From a virus: 62,771 nucleotides of DNA. This document shows, in pieces, positions 17,002 to 24,810 of the stretch. The stretch's first letter is position 1, and each line of letters begins with the position of its first letter. Both the position numbers and the translations under genes were made by a program. The stretch is taken from positions 1 through 62,771 of the IMG/VR virus record IMGVR_UViG_3300036980_000377, one strand, 5' to 3'. The notes beneath the pieces were generated by a model. The model had not been told where the DNA came from and searched no databases. It saw only the letters and a program-made list of their open reading frames with translations.

Positions 17002-17258
17002 GATTTGGGAAATGCCATCAATGCGGAAATTGCTGTCAAATTAAAAATTTACTGCAAGCCGCGTGTCACGTACAAACTACCGTAAGTGATACTGATGCAG
17101 TATGTAGGCATCTCTCGTTTGATGAAACTTCAGGATTGGCAATTTGTTTAGTCTTTAATAAAAAGGAGAGACCCGAGGCGTGTAGCCTGCATCCAGGTAG
17201 TCCAAAATCTTTAACAAGTGAAGAGTGTGGTTACTTCTTCATCTTCACAGACTCGTAA
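16989..17258 (+). CDS. YkgJ-type CxxCxxCC protein, 89 aa
   Basis: AAGGAGGAGGAAGC upstream fixes ATG 16989, overlapping the polymerase end by 13 bases. C-H-Q-C-G-N-C-C at residues 9-16, then C-R-H-L, A-I-C-L-V and R-P-E-A-C-S-L-H-P follow the YkgJ layout. The second of three such genes here. Confidence 0.7.
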   Translation: MGWVRFGKCHQCGNCCQIKNLLQAACHVQTTVSDTDAVCRHLSFDETSGLAICLVFNKKERPEACSLHPGSPKSLTSEECGYFFIFTDS

Positions 17259-17268
17259 GGAGAAATGT

Positions 17269-17508
17269 ATGGCGAATGATGTGTTACCTCCGACGCCGCT
17301 AGAAATGTCCCGATCGAATCTTTATGAGATTCAAAGTATGTTACAAGCTGTTTGCCAGGTTATGGGAGTACCAGCTGAAGTTGCCGGCCCCACAAAGCAG
17401 GCAGTAGAACCAATAACTCTTCAAGAAAAAATCGGTAGTGTCTTAACCATGACGTCAGAAATTCGTTCGAGTCTTGTAGGACTTCAAGACTTTATTTCAA
17501 GAATATAG
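17269..17508 (+). CDS. Hypothetical protein, 79 aa
   Basis: TAAGGAGAAATGT before ATG 17269 fixes the start. A helical soluble protein with no cysteine pairs. It lies directly before the QueD gene with a 10-base gap. No family recognised. Confidence 0.55.
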   Translation: MANDVLPPTPLEMSRSNLYEIQSMLQAVCQVMGVPAEVAGPTKQAVEPITLQEKIGSVLTMTSEIRSSLVGLQDFISRI

Positions 17509-17518
17509 GAGAAGCGGT

Positions 17519-17914
17519 ATGTATGGAATTACTAAAGAGATGACCTTTGAGGCGGCTCATCGTTTGCTTGATTACAATGGGCCATGTGGAAATCTTCATG
17601 GGCATAGCTACAAAGTTCAAGTAACTGTTTGTAGCGATGCTCTTGATAGCCAAGGTTTTGTAATGGACTTTGGTGATTTAAAAATCGCGGTCAATAAAAT
17701 TATTGGCGAATGGGATCACGCCGTCATTCTTCAGGATAGAGATCCTCTCGTTCCTACATTACAGGCACAAGGTCAGAAAGTCGTTGTATTTCATGAACAA
17801 CCCACCGCTGAGTATATGGCGAACGCTATTTATAATGGACTTCGTATGCAAGGATTAAACGTCTCTCAAGTTGTCGTCTACGAGACTGCTAATAATTGCG
17901 CGTCGGTGTGCTGA
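17519..17914 (+). CDS. queD: 6-carboxy-5,6,7,8-tetrahydropterin synthase (QueD)
   Basis: 131 aa, the usual QueD size. Zinc ligands His14, His27 and His29 (H-G-H) and catalytic Cys23 are present in A-A-H-x8-C-G-N-L-H-G-H. The C-terminus Y-E-T-A-N-N is typical. It converts dihydroneopterin triphosphate, the product of GTP cyclohydrolase, to 6-carboxytetrahydropterin, the second step to preQ0. FolE2-like (31691) and QueC (47399) genes are elsewhere in the window; QueE is not seen. Confidence 0.9.
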   Translation: MYGITKEMTFEAAHRLLDYNGPCGNLHGHSYKVQVTVCSDALDSQGFVMDFGDLKIAVNKIIGEWDHAVILQDRDPLVPTLQAQGQKVVVFHEQPTAEYMANAIYNGLRMQGLNVSQVVVYETANNCASVC

Positions 17915-18252
17915 TGGCAATCAATCCTTACACAATCTTTGACGTATCAGTCTTAGATGCAATTGAGAAGCAAGCACTTCTTGATGGATGGATCTATCTT
18001 GGCCTAGCTTTGGCTGCTTTAATCGGTATCGCTATCGGGATCTATTTTATCCGGTCCTCTCTCAAGTCTGAAGAAGGGGCTAATGAGAGATGGACTCTTT
18101 ACATCGGAGTTGGACTTGCATTATTTTGCTCTATCTTCTTCATAGTCTTTATTTGGATGTCCCTTGGACGACTACTAAATCCAAGCTTCTACGCGGTAGA
18201 GTATTTAAAAGGAATGTTGAAGATTCAACGGAAACTCCAACTTCCTTTTTAA
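17914..18252 (+). CDS. Two-span membrane protein, 112 aa
   Basis: ATG overlaps the queD TGA by one base. Two hydrophobic segments at about residues 27-50 and 63-86 are joined by a charged loop, with a basic C-terminus. No family recognised. It may be a small phage inner-membrane protein. Confidence 0.6.
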   Translation: MAINPYTIFDVSVLDAIEKQALLDGWIYLGLALAALIGIAIGIYFIRSSLKSEEGANERWTLYIGVGLALFCSIFFIVFIWMSLGRLLNPSFYAVEYLKGMLKIQRKLQLPF

Positions 18253-18261
18253 ATAAAGCAT

Positions 18262-18349
18262 GGTCGCAGCCTCCTCCCGGTTACTGAAGCTTGCCGGCGC
18301 GAGTAATCTATAGAGCGACCAGGTTGGTTAAACACCCAACATCTATAGA
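18262..18349 (+). ncRNA. Candidate structured RNA in an intergenic gap
   Basis: The 117-base gap holds nested complementarity: GGTCGC (18262-18267) with GCGACC (18315-18320), GTTACT (18280-18285) with AGTAAT (18302-18307), and GTTGG (18323-18327) with CCAAC (18336-18340). The palindrome TCTATAGA occurs twice, at 18307-18314 and 18342-18349. No clear protein reading is present. It could be a regulatory leader for the genes after 18370; it does not match a riboswitch I know. Confidence 0.35.
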
Positions 18350-18369
18350 CGAAGAGAGCTTCTACCTTT

Positions 18370-18471
18370 ATGAAAATTAAAATGGTTTGGTGGGCCGAGA
18401 TCGTTCTTTATCTGTACTTCATTATATTTGCATGTTACGGTTTGATAATCTACTACGCGTGGTTTGATTAA
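18370..18471 (+). CDS. Tiny membrane peptide, 33 aa
   Basis: A single hydrophobic, aromatic-rich span covers most of the peptide after a short basic start (MKIK). The TAA directly abuts the next ATG. No strong ribosome site. Called on hydrophobicity and tight spacing only. Confidence 0.4.
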   Translation: MKIKMVWWAEIVLYLYFIIFACYGLIIYYAWFD

Positions 18472-18678
18472 ATGGAATTCAGAGTTATATGCGAATGCGG
18501 TCTTGAGATGATCCCCGATCGAGATGTCGACGGCACCTTGAAGTACTCATTCCCAATCGCGACTATATCTTTTATGGGATATACCCGATTTCAAGGCAAT
18601 GGACTTTGGTTTATTTGTTCCGCGGACAACTGTCAAAAAGTGGTAGCAGTCATGCCTAGGGAGCCCTCAAATGTGTGA
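18472..18678 (+). CDS. Zinc-ribbon-like protein, 68 aa
   Basis: C-E-C-G near residue 8 and C-S-A-D-N-C near residue 49 could form a four-cysteine zinc site. It lacks the C-x2-C-x5-C-L signature. Its stop overlaps the next ATG. Confidence 0.5.
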   Translation: MEFRVICECGLEMIPDRDVDGTLKYSFPIATISFMGYTRFQGNGLWFICSADNCQKVVAVMPREPSNV

Positions 18679-18850
18679 AGCAGTTAAAAGATTGTCAATC
18701 ATGAAAATCAGAACGACAGAAAATGGATATGTTGTAGCGACTGATCAAAACTTTGAGTATTCATTTGAATCGTTTGATAACCTAATGAAGTTTATTAGGG
18801 AAAACTTGGAGCTACGTGAATCACAATACCAATGTCCGCGGTTAATGTAG
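18671..18850 (+). CDS. Hypothetical protein, 59 aa
   Basis: It starts at ATG overlapping the upstream gene and ends inside the start region of the nuclease gene. Charged and soluble, with an F-x-S-F-D-N-L-M-K-F-I stretch. A second in-frame ATG lies 10 codons in. No family recognised. Confidence 0.45.
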   Translation: MCEAVKRLSIMKIRTTENGYVVATDQNFEYSFESFDNLMKFIRENLELRESQYQCPRLM

Positions 18851-19569
18851 GTAAACGTGCAAAGACAAAAGGCTCTAATTATGAAAGAGACTTTGCGAAA
18901 CGTTTGTCTACGTGGTGGACTTATGGTCAAATGCAAGACGCGTTTTGGAGAACATCTCTTAGCGGCGGAAAGGCAACAATTTCTGGATCGGATGTGCATG
19001 TCGGAGATATTTGTGCCTTACGTCCGATTGCGGTACCTTTAGAAAATTGCGTTGTCTTTGAATTAAAAAGAGGTTATAATAAATCTATAATTCTTGATTG
19101 GCTTCTTTTAGGTTCTACTTCATTGATCGGTCAGTGGTGGAAGAAGGGGTATGATCAAGCTGCCGCATTGAATCGTAAGTTTATTCTAATTGTTAAACAT
19201 GACCAATCCCTTGAGATTGCGTTTATGCTTGAAGATCAAATTCCCGGCAATCCTCCAAGACGATTACTTCATAATGGTGGGATTGCCTGTTTTGTTCTTG
19301 AGGAGGTGCTATGGCAACAAGATCCATTAAAGGTCGCAAACCTACTATTGGATCCGAAAAACCTAAAAGGGTACGAAAAAGAGTCACGGAGATTCCGCAG
19401 CTTGATGATGATAAAATCTACGCGGACGTCCTCCAAGGTCACTTCGACGACCTCTCCCCGGAAAAAGGTAACGGTAAAAAAGGTAGGCGTAGAAAAAGAA
19501 AAAGTACCCAAAGAAAGTGGTGGTGGCCCAAGCATCCCCTTGAAACGTCGCCAGAGCGCGAAGCAATAA
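18832..19569 (+). CDS. PD-(D/E)XK-type nuclease, 245 aa
   Basis: The first 160 residues look like a resolvase-like nuclease: a basic K-G-S-N-Y-E-R-D-F-A-K-R-L start, a G-D-I-C acidic position, and F-E-L-K-R-G (the ExK of the motif) near residues 74-79. It probably cuts DNA, perhaps branched DNA. The last 86 residues overlap the next gene in another frame and are low in complexity (Lys, Ser, Thr, Arg), so the functional domain may end near 19310. Confidence 0.65.
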   Translation: MSAVNVGKRAKTKGSNYERDFAKRLSTWWTYGQMQDAFWRTSLSGGKATISGSDVHVGDICALRPIAVPLENCVVFELKRGYNKSIILDWLLLGSTSLIGQWWKKGYDQAAALNRKFILIVKHDQSLEIAFMLEDQIPGNPPRRLLHNGGIACFVLEEVLWQQDPLKVANLLLDPKNLKGYEKESRRFRSLMMIKSTRTSSKVTSTTSPRKKVTVKKVGVEKEKVPKESGGGPSIPLKRRQSAKQ

Positions 19570-19745
19570 TCGACGAATTAATCGCAATTAGGGAAGCGAA
19601 TGATTACTATCAAGAAGGAACCATGCCACCTGAGTATATGCCTACTGATCAATTAATACTCCACTTAACTCGTTTAAAAGCTGGACTGATTCCCATGATG
19701 ACAAAGAAGGGGATTTTAAGTGTCAAAACATCAAACGACAGTTGA
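19311..19745 (+). CDS. Basic hypothetical protein, 144 aa, overprinting the nuclease tail
   Basis: GAGGAGGTGCT gives ATG 19311 a very good ribosome site. The N-terminal 65 residues are rich in Lys and Arg; the C-terminal half is acidic and helical. It overlaps the nuclease frame by 259 bases. Both frames stay open, so either the genes truly overlap or the nuclease tail is neutral read-on. Confidence 0.55.
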   Translation: MATRSIKGRKPTIGSEKPKRVRKRVTEIPQLDDDKIYADVLQGHFDDLSPEKGNGKKGRRRKRKSTQRKWWWPKHPLETSPEREAIIDELIAIREANDYYQEGTMPPEYMPTDQLILHLTRLKAGLIPMMTKKGILSVKTSNDS

Positions 19746-19983
19746 ACTTCCAGATGGCTTTTCTTATGAGTGGCCATCTTATAATCTAGTCCTTAACGTT
19801 TCACCCTTTCCCGTTTTCCCTTGTTTGAAAATTTCGGAAATTACAGAATCGATTGAAGATGAACTAATTTGGATTAAAATCAATCCACATAAGTATGGCC
19901 TTTATGAGAAGAAACTGCTATTATCAATAAAGTGCCCTCTCTGCGGACGTACGTTTAATGGAGACAGTCATGAGCAATCTTGA
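19720..19983 (+). CDS. Hypothetical protein with a single C-P-L-C-G knuckle, 87 aa
   Basis: GTG start overlapping the previous gene by 26 bases. One Cys pair (C-P-L-C-G) lies near the C-terminus, followed by G-D-S-H, so a metal site could use His. Most of the protein is hydrophobic and aromatic. No family recognised. Confidence 0.5.
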   Translation: MSKHQTTVELPDGFSYEWPSYNLVLNVSPFPVFPCLKISEITESIEDELIWIKINPHKYGLYEKKLLLSIKCPLCGRTFNGDSHEQS

Positions 19984-20212
19984 TTGGAATTCTATCCACG
20001 CGGGTAAGATTACACAACAAGAAATTCTTAAATACTGCCAAGGAGTCAGCTGGCAAGCTTTAAGACGACTTTTAAAGGGTGCAACCCTTGAAGAGAAATT
20101 CCAGAAACTTAAGGAATGGCTTTCGTTACATAGTAACTCACGTGCATCTCAAGTACAAGTTACTAACTACATAAACGCTCTTAAAAGAGGGGGCATGATC
20201 AAAGATGAATAA
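19970..20212 (+). CDS. Helical hypothetical protein, 80 aa
   Basis: ATG 19970 with GGAGA eight bases upstream is preferred to an earlier in-frame ATG. The sequence looks all-helical with a possible HTH-like region (I-T-Q-Q-E-I-L-K-Y-C then S-W-Q-A-L-R-R-L-L). No confident family. It overlaps the next ATG by 8 bases. Confidence 0.5.
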   Translation: MSNLDWNSIHAGKITQQEILKYCQGVSWQALRRLLKGATLEEKFQKLKEWLSLHSNSRASQVQVTNYINALKRGGMIKDE

Positions 20213-21035
20213 CGGCCAAGATCAATGTCCGTGGTGTAGAGAGTCTGCTCCCAGCTCTGAATGTCAAATTTGTTTTGGAACTGGGTTTAAAGGAGCTACT
20301 GCTCCCCCTAAGATTGGATGGACTCCAATCTACATTACAGCAACTACCCTTGGAGACGCTTGGTTCCAATGCCTCTATCAGATCTGGAATAATGGAAGAC
20401 GCTATAAAATTACTAAAGGTTCTTATGAAGGAGCCTATAGACTCGAGTTCGACTTCGTCTCAGGATTCATCAAGCTTCCACACATTCGCCCTTTGTCTCC
20501 TCTTATGCCCGAGGGCGTACAAGTTCCTTCTCCAACCTCTGATGAAGAAATCGAAAAGTACTTCGCATCTTATATTATGGATCCCGTTCTCGAGCCAAAT
20601 GAAGAATATCGATACAGCTCTTGGATTAATGGAGAAGTAATTGAAGGTCACCCCTCTCCAGTAGAGTGGGTGATTAAACATTTCAAGGAAGCTGGCTATG
20701 GTACGAATCATTGTTACATCCAAGTCGGAAATGCTTCTTCAATCTTTGCATATGACCGGCCTTATACAACTGAGGCAGAAAGAGGTACCAGTCCTTGTCT
20801 ACGAGGGATTGACTTCAAAATTGTGGAGGATGAGCTCTTCATGCACGTTTATTTCAGAAGCTGGGACCTCTTCTCCGGATTTTGCACTAACCTTGGGGGT
20901 CTGGTCTTGCTCAATGAATACGTTAGCCACTGCCTTCCAGGAATTAAACCAGGGCCTATTGCATTTACAAGCAAAGGTCTCCACGTTTACGACTTCGCTC
21001 TCGAGCCTTTAAAAACTTTATTAAGGCAGGATTAA
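20205..21035 (+). CDS. Thymidylate synthase-like enzyme with N-terminal zinc knuckle
   Basis: 276 aa. The ThyA-type catalytic set is present: S-P-C-L-R-G with Cys198, R-S-W-D (218-221), Asn229 at the position that selects uracil over cytosine, and L-H-V-Y (His260, Tyr262). C-L-R-G-I-D resembles archaeal-type thymidylate synthases rather than E. coli ThyA. Residues 8-23 carry C-x2-C-x8-C-x2-C, an added zinc knuckle. It should act on dUMP, making dTMP or possibly hydroxymethyl-dUMP. The substrate is inferred from Asn229 only. Confidence 0.75.
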   Translation: MNNGQDQCPWCRESAPSSECQICFGTGFKGATAPPKIGWTPIYITATTLGDAWFQCLYQIWNNGRRYKITKGSYEGAYRLEFDFVSGFIKLPHIRPLSPLMPEGVQVPSPTSDEEIEKYFASYIMDPVLEPNEEYRYSSWINGEVIEGHPSPVEWVIKHFKEAGYGTNHCYIQVGNASSIFAYDRPYTTEAERGTSPCLRGIDFKIVEDELFMHVYFRSWDLFSGFCTNLGGLVLLNEYVSHCLPGIKPGPIAFTSKGLHVYDFALEPLKTLLRQD

Positions 21036-21036
21036 A

Positions 21037-21330
21037 GTGGATAAGCGAAGAAGGGGTTTTATTATAGGCACAATTCTCATCTGCCTCCCCGTTCTCATTC
21101 TCACCTTTGGTGCTATAAGTGTTTATTCACAATTTATCAATGTACGTACCACTATAGCAGAGAAGGGAGTACTTGATTCGGCCCCTGGAGGTGGGGGGAT
21201 TGGAATTACTATCTCTCACCCGCCTAAAGGTTTTTTTGATAGTACCGCACAAATTTTAATCGCGGTAGGCGTTTGCTTCACCAGTTTTTGTTCTGGCATT
21301 GCCGTAGTTATTAAAGCGATAAGGACATAA
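21037..21330 (+). CDS. Membrane protein, 97 aa
   Basis: GTG start one base after the previous stop. Basic N-terminus (DKRRRG), a span at about 9-30, a Gly-rich extramembrane region, and a second span at about 72-92. Predicted hairpin with both ends inside. No family recognised. Confidence 0.55.
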   Translation: MDKRRRGFIIGTILICLPVLILTFGAISVYSQFINVRTTIAEKGVLDSAPGGGGIGITISHPPKGFFDSTAQILIAVGVCFTSFCSGIAVVIKAIRT

Positions 21331-21333
21331 CCA

Positions 21334-21549
21334 ATGATTGATCGTGAAGATATACTCGAAGCAATTCAACAACTCGATGATCCTGAGGATCTAGTTGCCG
21401 ATCTCATATATGAGGCGACTTACTCTTTAGAGACTGGAGACTTTACCGGACTCGAAGAGCTCCTCCAAGGCGTTGATGAAATGATAGAGATCCGAGACTC
21501 TACTATGGTTGTTAAATCTTGGAGGGAGTTTTATAGCGATGAGGAGTAA
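21334..21549 (+). CDS. Acidic protein, 71 aa
   Basis: Very acidic (many Asp and Glu), helical, without cysteine pairs. It overlaps the next gene's ATG by 11 bases. No family recognised. Confidence 0.5.
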   Translation: MIDREDILEAIQQLDDPEDLVADLIYEATYSLETGDFTGLEELLQGVDEMIEIRDSTMVVKSWREFYSDEE

Positions 21550-22093
21550 ACAGAAGGAAATGCTCCGACGCACATTGCAGCAACATACTCACTATGGAAC
21601 TTTCGATCTTTCTTCGGGAGGCACCTCAGATTTTTATATCGACGTCCGCCCGGTGTTGCTTCACTCAAGTACTTCTCGAGCGGTCTCTATGGAGCTCCTC
21701 AAACGACTCAACTCCAATATTGACGTGGTGGCAGGAGTGGGAATTAGTGGCTCCTTACTCGTCGCCTCTCTCCTAGCATACACCGTCAGAGAGTTGAAAG
21801 GCTTGATTGTCCGCAAAGAAGAACGTACTCACGGATTAACTCGGGCTATTGAAGGTGATGCGTTAATTCATAATTGTAATATAGCTCTTGTGGATGATGT
21901 GCTTAATCGAGGTTCAAGTCTGACGTTTGCCACAAGAGCTCTTAAAGACTTACGTCATTGTAACGTCGTACAATGGATCGTCTTTGTTGATAGGTCTAGT
22001 GCACCAATTGAAGGAGCTCCAGAAGTATCGGCGGTACTGACAGCCGCAGAGATTCTCAACGGAGTTAGCTTTGGTCAATCACAAAAAATTTGA
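21539..22093 (+). CDS. Orotate phosphoribosyltransferase-like protein (PyrE-like)
   Basis: 184 aa. A type I phosphoribosyltransferase: G-T-F-D-L-S-S-G-G-T-S-D-F-Y-I-D near the N-terminus, I-V-R-K-E-E-R-T-H-G (the OPRT catalytic loop) and A-L-V-D-D-V-L-N-R-G-S-S (PRPP-binding motif). PyrE joins orotate to PRPP in UMP synthesis. Here it probably feeds pyrimidine pools for replication, or recycles a modified base. Confidence 0.75.
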   Translation: MRSKQKEMLRRTLQQHTHYGTFDLSSGGTSDFYIDVRPVLLHSSTSRAVSMELLKRLNSNIDVVAGVGISGSLLVASLLAYTVRELKGLIVRKEERTHGLTRAIEGDALIHNCNIALVDDVLNRGSSLTFATRALKDLRHCNVVQWIVFVDRSSAPIEGAPEVSAVLTAAEILNGVSFGQSQKI

Positions 22094-22104
22094 GGGGGTC
22101 TTCA

Positions 22105-22833
22105 ATGAGCGATTTAATCAGCTTCTCAGAAACAATTCCAGTTCTTGAGCTGGACACTTCCCCATGGAAAATAGATGTTGAGAATATTACTTCTAAAATC
22201 GATGGGTGTCTCTTTCCGGGGGAAGAGTTCTTTCTTGCTCAACTCGCAAAGTCATGTATTGGTAAAGGTGTTATTGTCGAGATCGGATCTTATCTTGGAA
22301 GATCTGGAGTCAGTCTCGGTCTTGGATCATTACAAGGAAGCCGAACAATGGTTTTTACTTTTGATCACTTTGAAGGTGATCCCTTCATGGCAGTCACGTT
22401 AGATCAATTTGAAATCTTAAAACGTAATGTCGCGAAGTCTGGAGTTGATTCAATCGTATTAACATCCATAGAATCATCCGATAGAGCGGCTTTAAATTTC
22501 TCGGATCCCATCGAGCTCTTATTCATTGACGCGAACCACACGTTTGAAGCTGTTGAAGATGATTACTTAACTTGGTCTCCTAAAGTTATGAGCGGAGGTT
22601 TAGTAGCCTTTCATGATACCTATGATCCTGTAATGCAAGGCCTTCGATTTGATGGCCCCCTCAGAGTGATCCAAAAATATTGTCTATCCCCTGAGTGGAA
22701 AATTGTGGGCCGCTTCCAGTCAATTACAGTCGTCAAGAAAAATGGTTTACCTATGAAGAAGGTAAAGGTGACTGAACCTGTAATGTCAAAGTCTGTACAA
22801 AAGAGGCACAAGATTCAAAAGGGAGTCAAATGA
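22105..22833 (+). CDS. SAM-dependent methyltransferase, 242 aa
   Basis: GAGGGGG precedes ATG 22105. I-V-E-I-G-S-Y-L-G-R-S (motif I) and L-L-F-I-D-A-N-H-T-F with V-x-x-D-Y-x-x-W point to the Methyltransf_24 group, often sugar O-methyltransferases. G-G-L-V-A-F-H-D-T-Y follows. First of six sugar-tailoring genes joined by 4-base overlaps. Confidence 0.75.
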   Translation: MSDLISFSETIPVLELDTSPWKIDVENITSKIDGCLFPGEEFFLAQLAKSCIGKGVIVEIGSYLGRSGVSLGLGSLQGSRTMVFTFDHFEGDPFMAVTLDQFEILKRNVAKSGVDSIVLTSIESSDRAALNFSDPIELLFIDANHTFEAVEDDYLTWSPKVMSGGLVAFHDTYDPVMQGLRFDGPLRVIQKYCLSPEWKIVGRFQSITVVKKNGLPMKKVKVTEPVMSKSVQKRHKIQKGVK

Positions 22834-23504
22834 TTAGCATTGTCGTCTTAACGTATAATCGGCTAGAGGCTCTGAAGTCATGCTTGCACCATATCGATTC
22901 ACGAACTTCAGAGCCTCATGAAATCATTGTGGTGAATAATGCTTCTACCGATGGCACAACAGAATACCTGGATGGACGTAAAGGCCCTATGTTCCATACG
23001 ATTCATATGCCTAACAACATTGGGGTTATCGCGAGAAATAGCGGCTTCCGCTTTGCGTCAGGTAACCACATCGCGCAGATCGATGATGACGTGGAAGTGC
23101 TTCCCAATTGGGACACAAGATGCATGGCCGTCTTCCGCGATGACATCACTGTTGGGTTGGTTGGACAACAAGGCGGGATAATCAAAACTTGGATGGATAT
23201 TCATTCACATGTCGGTCATACATATCAAGGTTATGTTGATTACATCACTGGCTTTTGTATGATGATGAAGAACGTAGGAATTCTATATGATGAAGCTTTT
23301 GGACAGTTTTGGCATGAAGAGTTGGATCTTTCTCTCCAGTTCAAGTATCTCGGTTACCGCCTTAAGACTTTGGGAGATCTTTGTCATCACCGTAGTCAGA
23401 GATCGGATCCCGTCAACTGGGAGCTTCATGACCGAAATCTCAATTACGCAAACCAGAAGTGGATTGACAAAATTGGAGAGCTTGAGTTAGAGGGGATGAA
23501 GTGA
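22830..23504 (+). CDS. Family 2 glycosyltransferase (GT-A)
   Basis: 224 aa. The start I-S-I-V-V-L-T-Y-N-R, V-N-N-A-S-T-D-G-T and the metal-binding I-D-D-D-V-E-V (near residue 87) are diagnostic of GT2. A later H-E-E-L-D-L-S segment fits the acceptor/base region. It transfers a sugar from an NDP-sugar to an unknown acceptor. Confidence 0.85.
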   Translation: MISIVVLTYNRLEALKSCLHHIDSRTSEPHEIIVVNNASTDGTTEYLDGRKGPMFHTIHMPNNIGVIARNSGFRFASGNHIAQIDDDVEVLPNWDTRCMAVFRDDITVGLVGQQGGIIKTWMDIHSHVGHTYQGYVDYITGFCMMMKNVGILYDEAFGQFWHEELDLSLQFKYLGYRLKTLGDLCHHRSQRSDPVNWELHDRNLNYANQKWIDKIGELELEGMK

Positions 23505-24154
23505 GAAAAATTGTAGATGATTTTCATACGCTTTACTATGACCACCAAGACCACTCTACGTGGACTGGATTAACTTTTATGGGGCACAAAACTCTTAAAT
23601 GCCCCCTAGATCTTTGGATCTACCAAGAAATTTTCAATGATATTAGGCCTGACTTCATCATTGAAACTGGAACGTTTGAAGGAGGCAGTGCAATTTACTG
23701 GGCATCTCTTTGCCACCTCTTCCAGACAGGTAAAGTTATTTCAATTGATTTAAACCCTAGGGCTCAACCCTCTCATCCCCTTGTAACATACATCAAAGGG
23801 GATTCAGTTGGTGCTGAAACACTCAAACAAGTTAAAGCAATAATCAGCGACACTTTAAACCCCAATCCTACTGTGCTTATAAACTTAGATTCATTACATC
23901 TATTTACTCATGTCCGAGATGAGTTAATAGCCTACCACCCTCTCGTCTCTCTGGGTAGTTATATGATTGTTGAAGACACCAACTTATGCGGTCACCCAAT
24001 CGAATGGGATCGTGCAGCTTTTGGGAATAAGGGGCCGTGGGAGGCTGTCGATGAGTTTCTTTTAACACACCCCGAATTTGAAGTTGACGCTTCACGGGAG
24101 AAGCTGTTAATGACTTTTAATCCCCGCGGGTATTTAAAGAGAGTCTCTCAATGA
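23501..24154 (+). CDS. Cephalosporin hydroxylase/CmcI-like methyltransferase
   Basis: 217 aa, GTG start overlapping the GT2 stop. I-E-T-G-T-F-E-G-G-S-A-I-Y-W-A, V-I-S-I-D-L-N-P-R and G-S-Y-M-I-V-E-D-T match the CmcI/rhamnosyl O-methyltransferase family, Rossmann proteins that bind SAM. L-D-S-L-H replaces the more common L-D-S-N-H. Probably methylates a sugar hydroxyl. Confidence 0.7.
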   Translation: MRKIVDDFHTLYYDHQDHSTWTGLTFMGHKTLKCPLDLWIYQEIFNDIRPDFIIETGTFEGGSAIYWASLCHLFQTGKVISIDLNPRAQPSHPLVTYIKGDSVGAETLKQVKAIISDTLNPNPTVLINLDSLHLFTHVRDELIAYHPLVSLGSYMIVEDTNLCGHPIEWDRAAFGNKGPWEAVDEFLLTHPEFEVDASREKLLMTFNPRGYLKRVSQ

Positions 24155-24810
24155 CCTTTCCCGAGCTTTTTAATCGTTTTTCCAACCCAGATCTTTTTGG
24201 ACCTCGTGCAATAACCGAAGAAGATGCTCGTACTTTACTTCAACTAGCTGACTCGATCGATTCGACTAACCCTCAATTTTTAGAAATTGGATGTTGGCTG
24301 GGGCATAGTACTCGATTCCTTGCACATAGTGCAGCTCGGCGAGGAGGCACACTCCATTGCGTTGATCATTGGAAAGGTAGTCCCGGGACTATATATGGCG
24401 AAGGAGAGCCCTTTCTAAAGTTTGAGCAAAATTTAAAAAGAGTTGGCCTCTACGAAAGTTTAAAAATTCACAAAATATCATCGGAAGATGCCTCCTTGCT
24501 ATTTACTGATGGTTCACTGGATCTTGTATTTGTTGATGGCGATCATATTTATCAATCATTTGTTAGGGACTTTACTCTTTGGAAGCCAAAAGTGAAAATC
24601 GGGGGAATTCTATGTGGGCATGATTGCCCCTTTAAGTTAACTTCGACTGCCCCTGAAGTCCAGAGATTCATTGAAGAATACTATCTTGAAGCTTACGTAT
24701 GCAGCCCACTGGGTATTGGAGTTCATCCGGGGGTTGTTAAAGGCCTTTATGATCTCACCGGAGATCAATACAATCAACATTCAGATATTTGGTGGATGGA
24801 GGTTAAATGA
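24151..24810 (+). CDS. SAM-dependent methyltransferase, 219 aa
   Basis: L-E-I-G-C-W-L-G-H-S-T-R (motif I), C-V-D-H-W-K-G-S, and L-V-F-V-D-G-D-H-I-Y-Q-S-F-V-x-D mark another Methyltransf_24 enzyme. It is similar in plan to the gene at 22105, suggesting duplication within the island. Acceptor unknown. Confidence 0.75.
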   Translation: MTFPELFNRFSNPDLFGPRAITEEDARTLLQLADSIDSTNPQFLEIGCWLGHSTRFLAHSAARRGGTLHCVDHWKGSPGTIYGEGEPFLKFEQNLKRVGLYESLKIHKISSEDASLLFTDGSLDLVFVDGDHIYQSFVRDFTLWKPKVKIGGILCGHDCPFKLTSTAPEVQRFIEEYYLEAYVCSPLGIGVHPGVVKGLYDLTGDQYNQHSDIWWMEVK

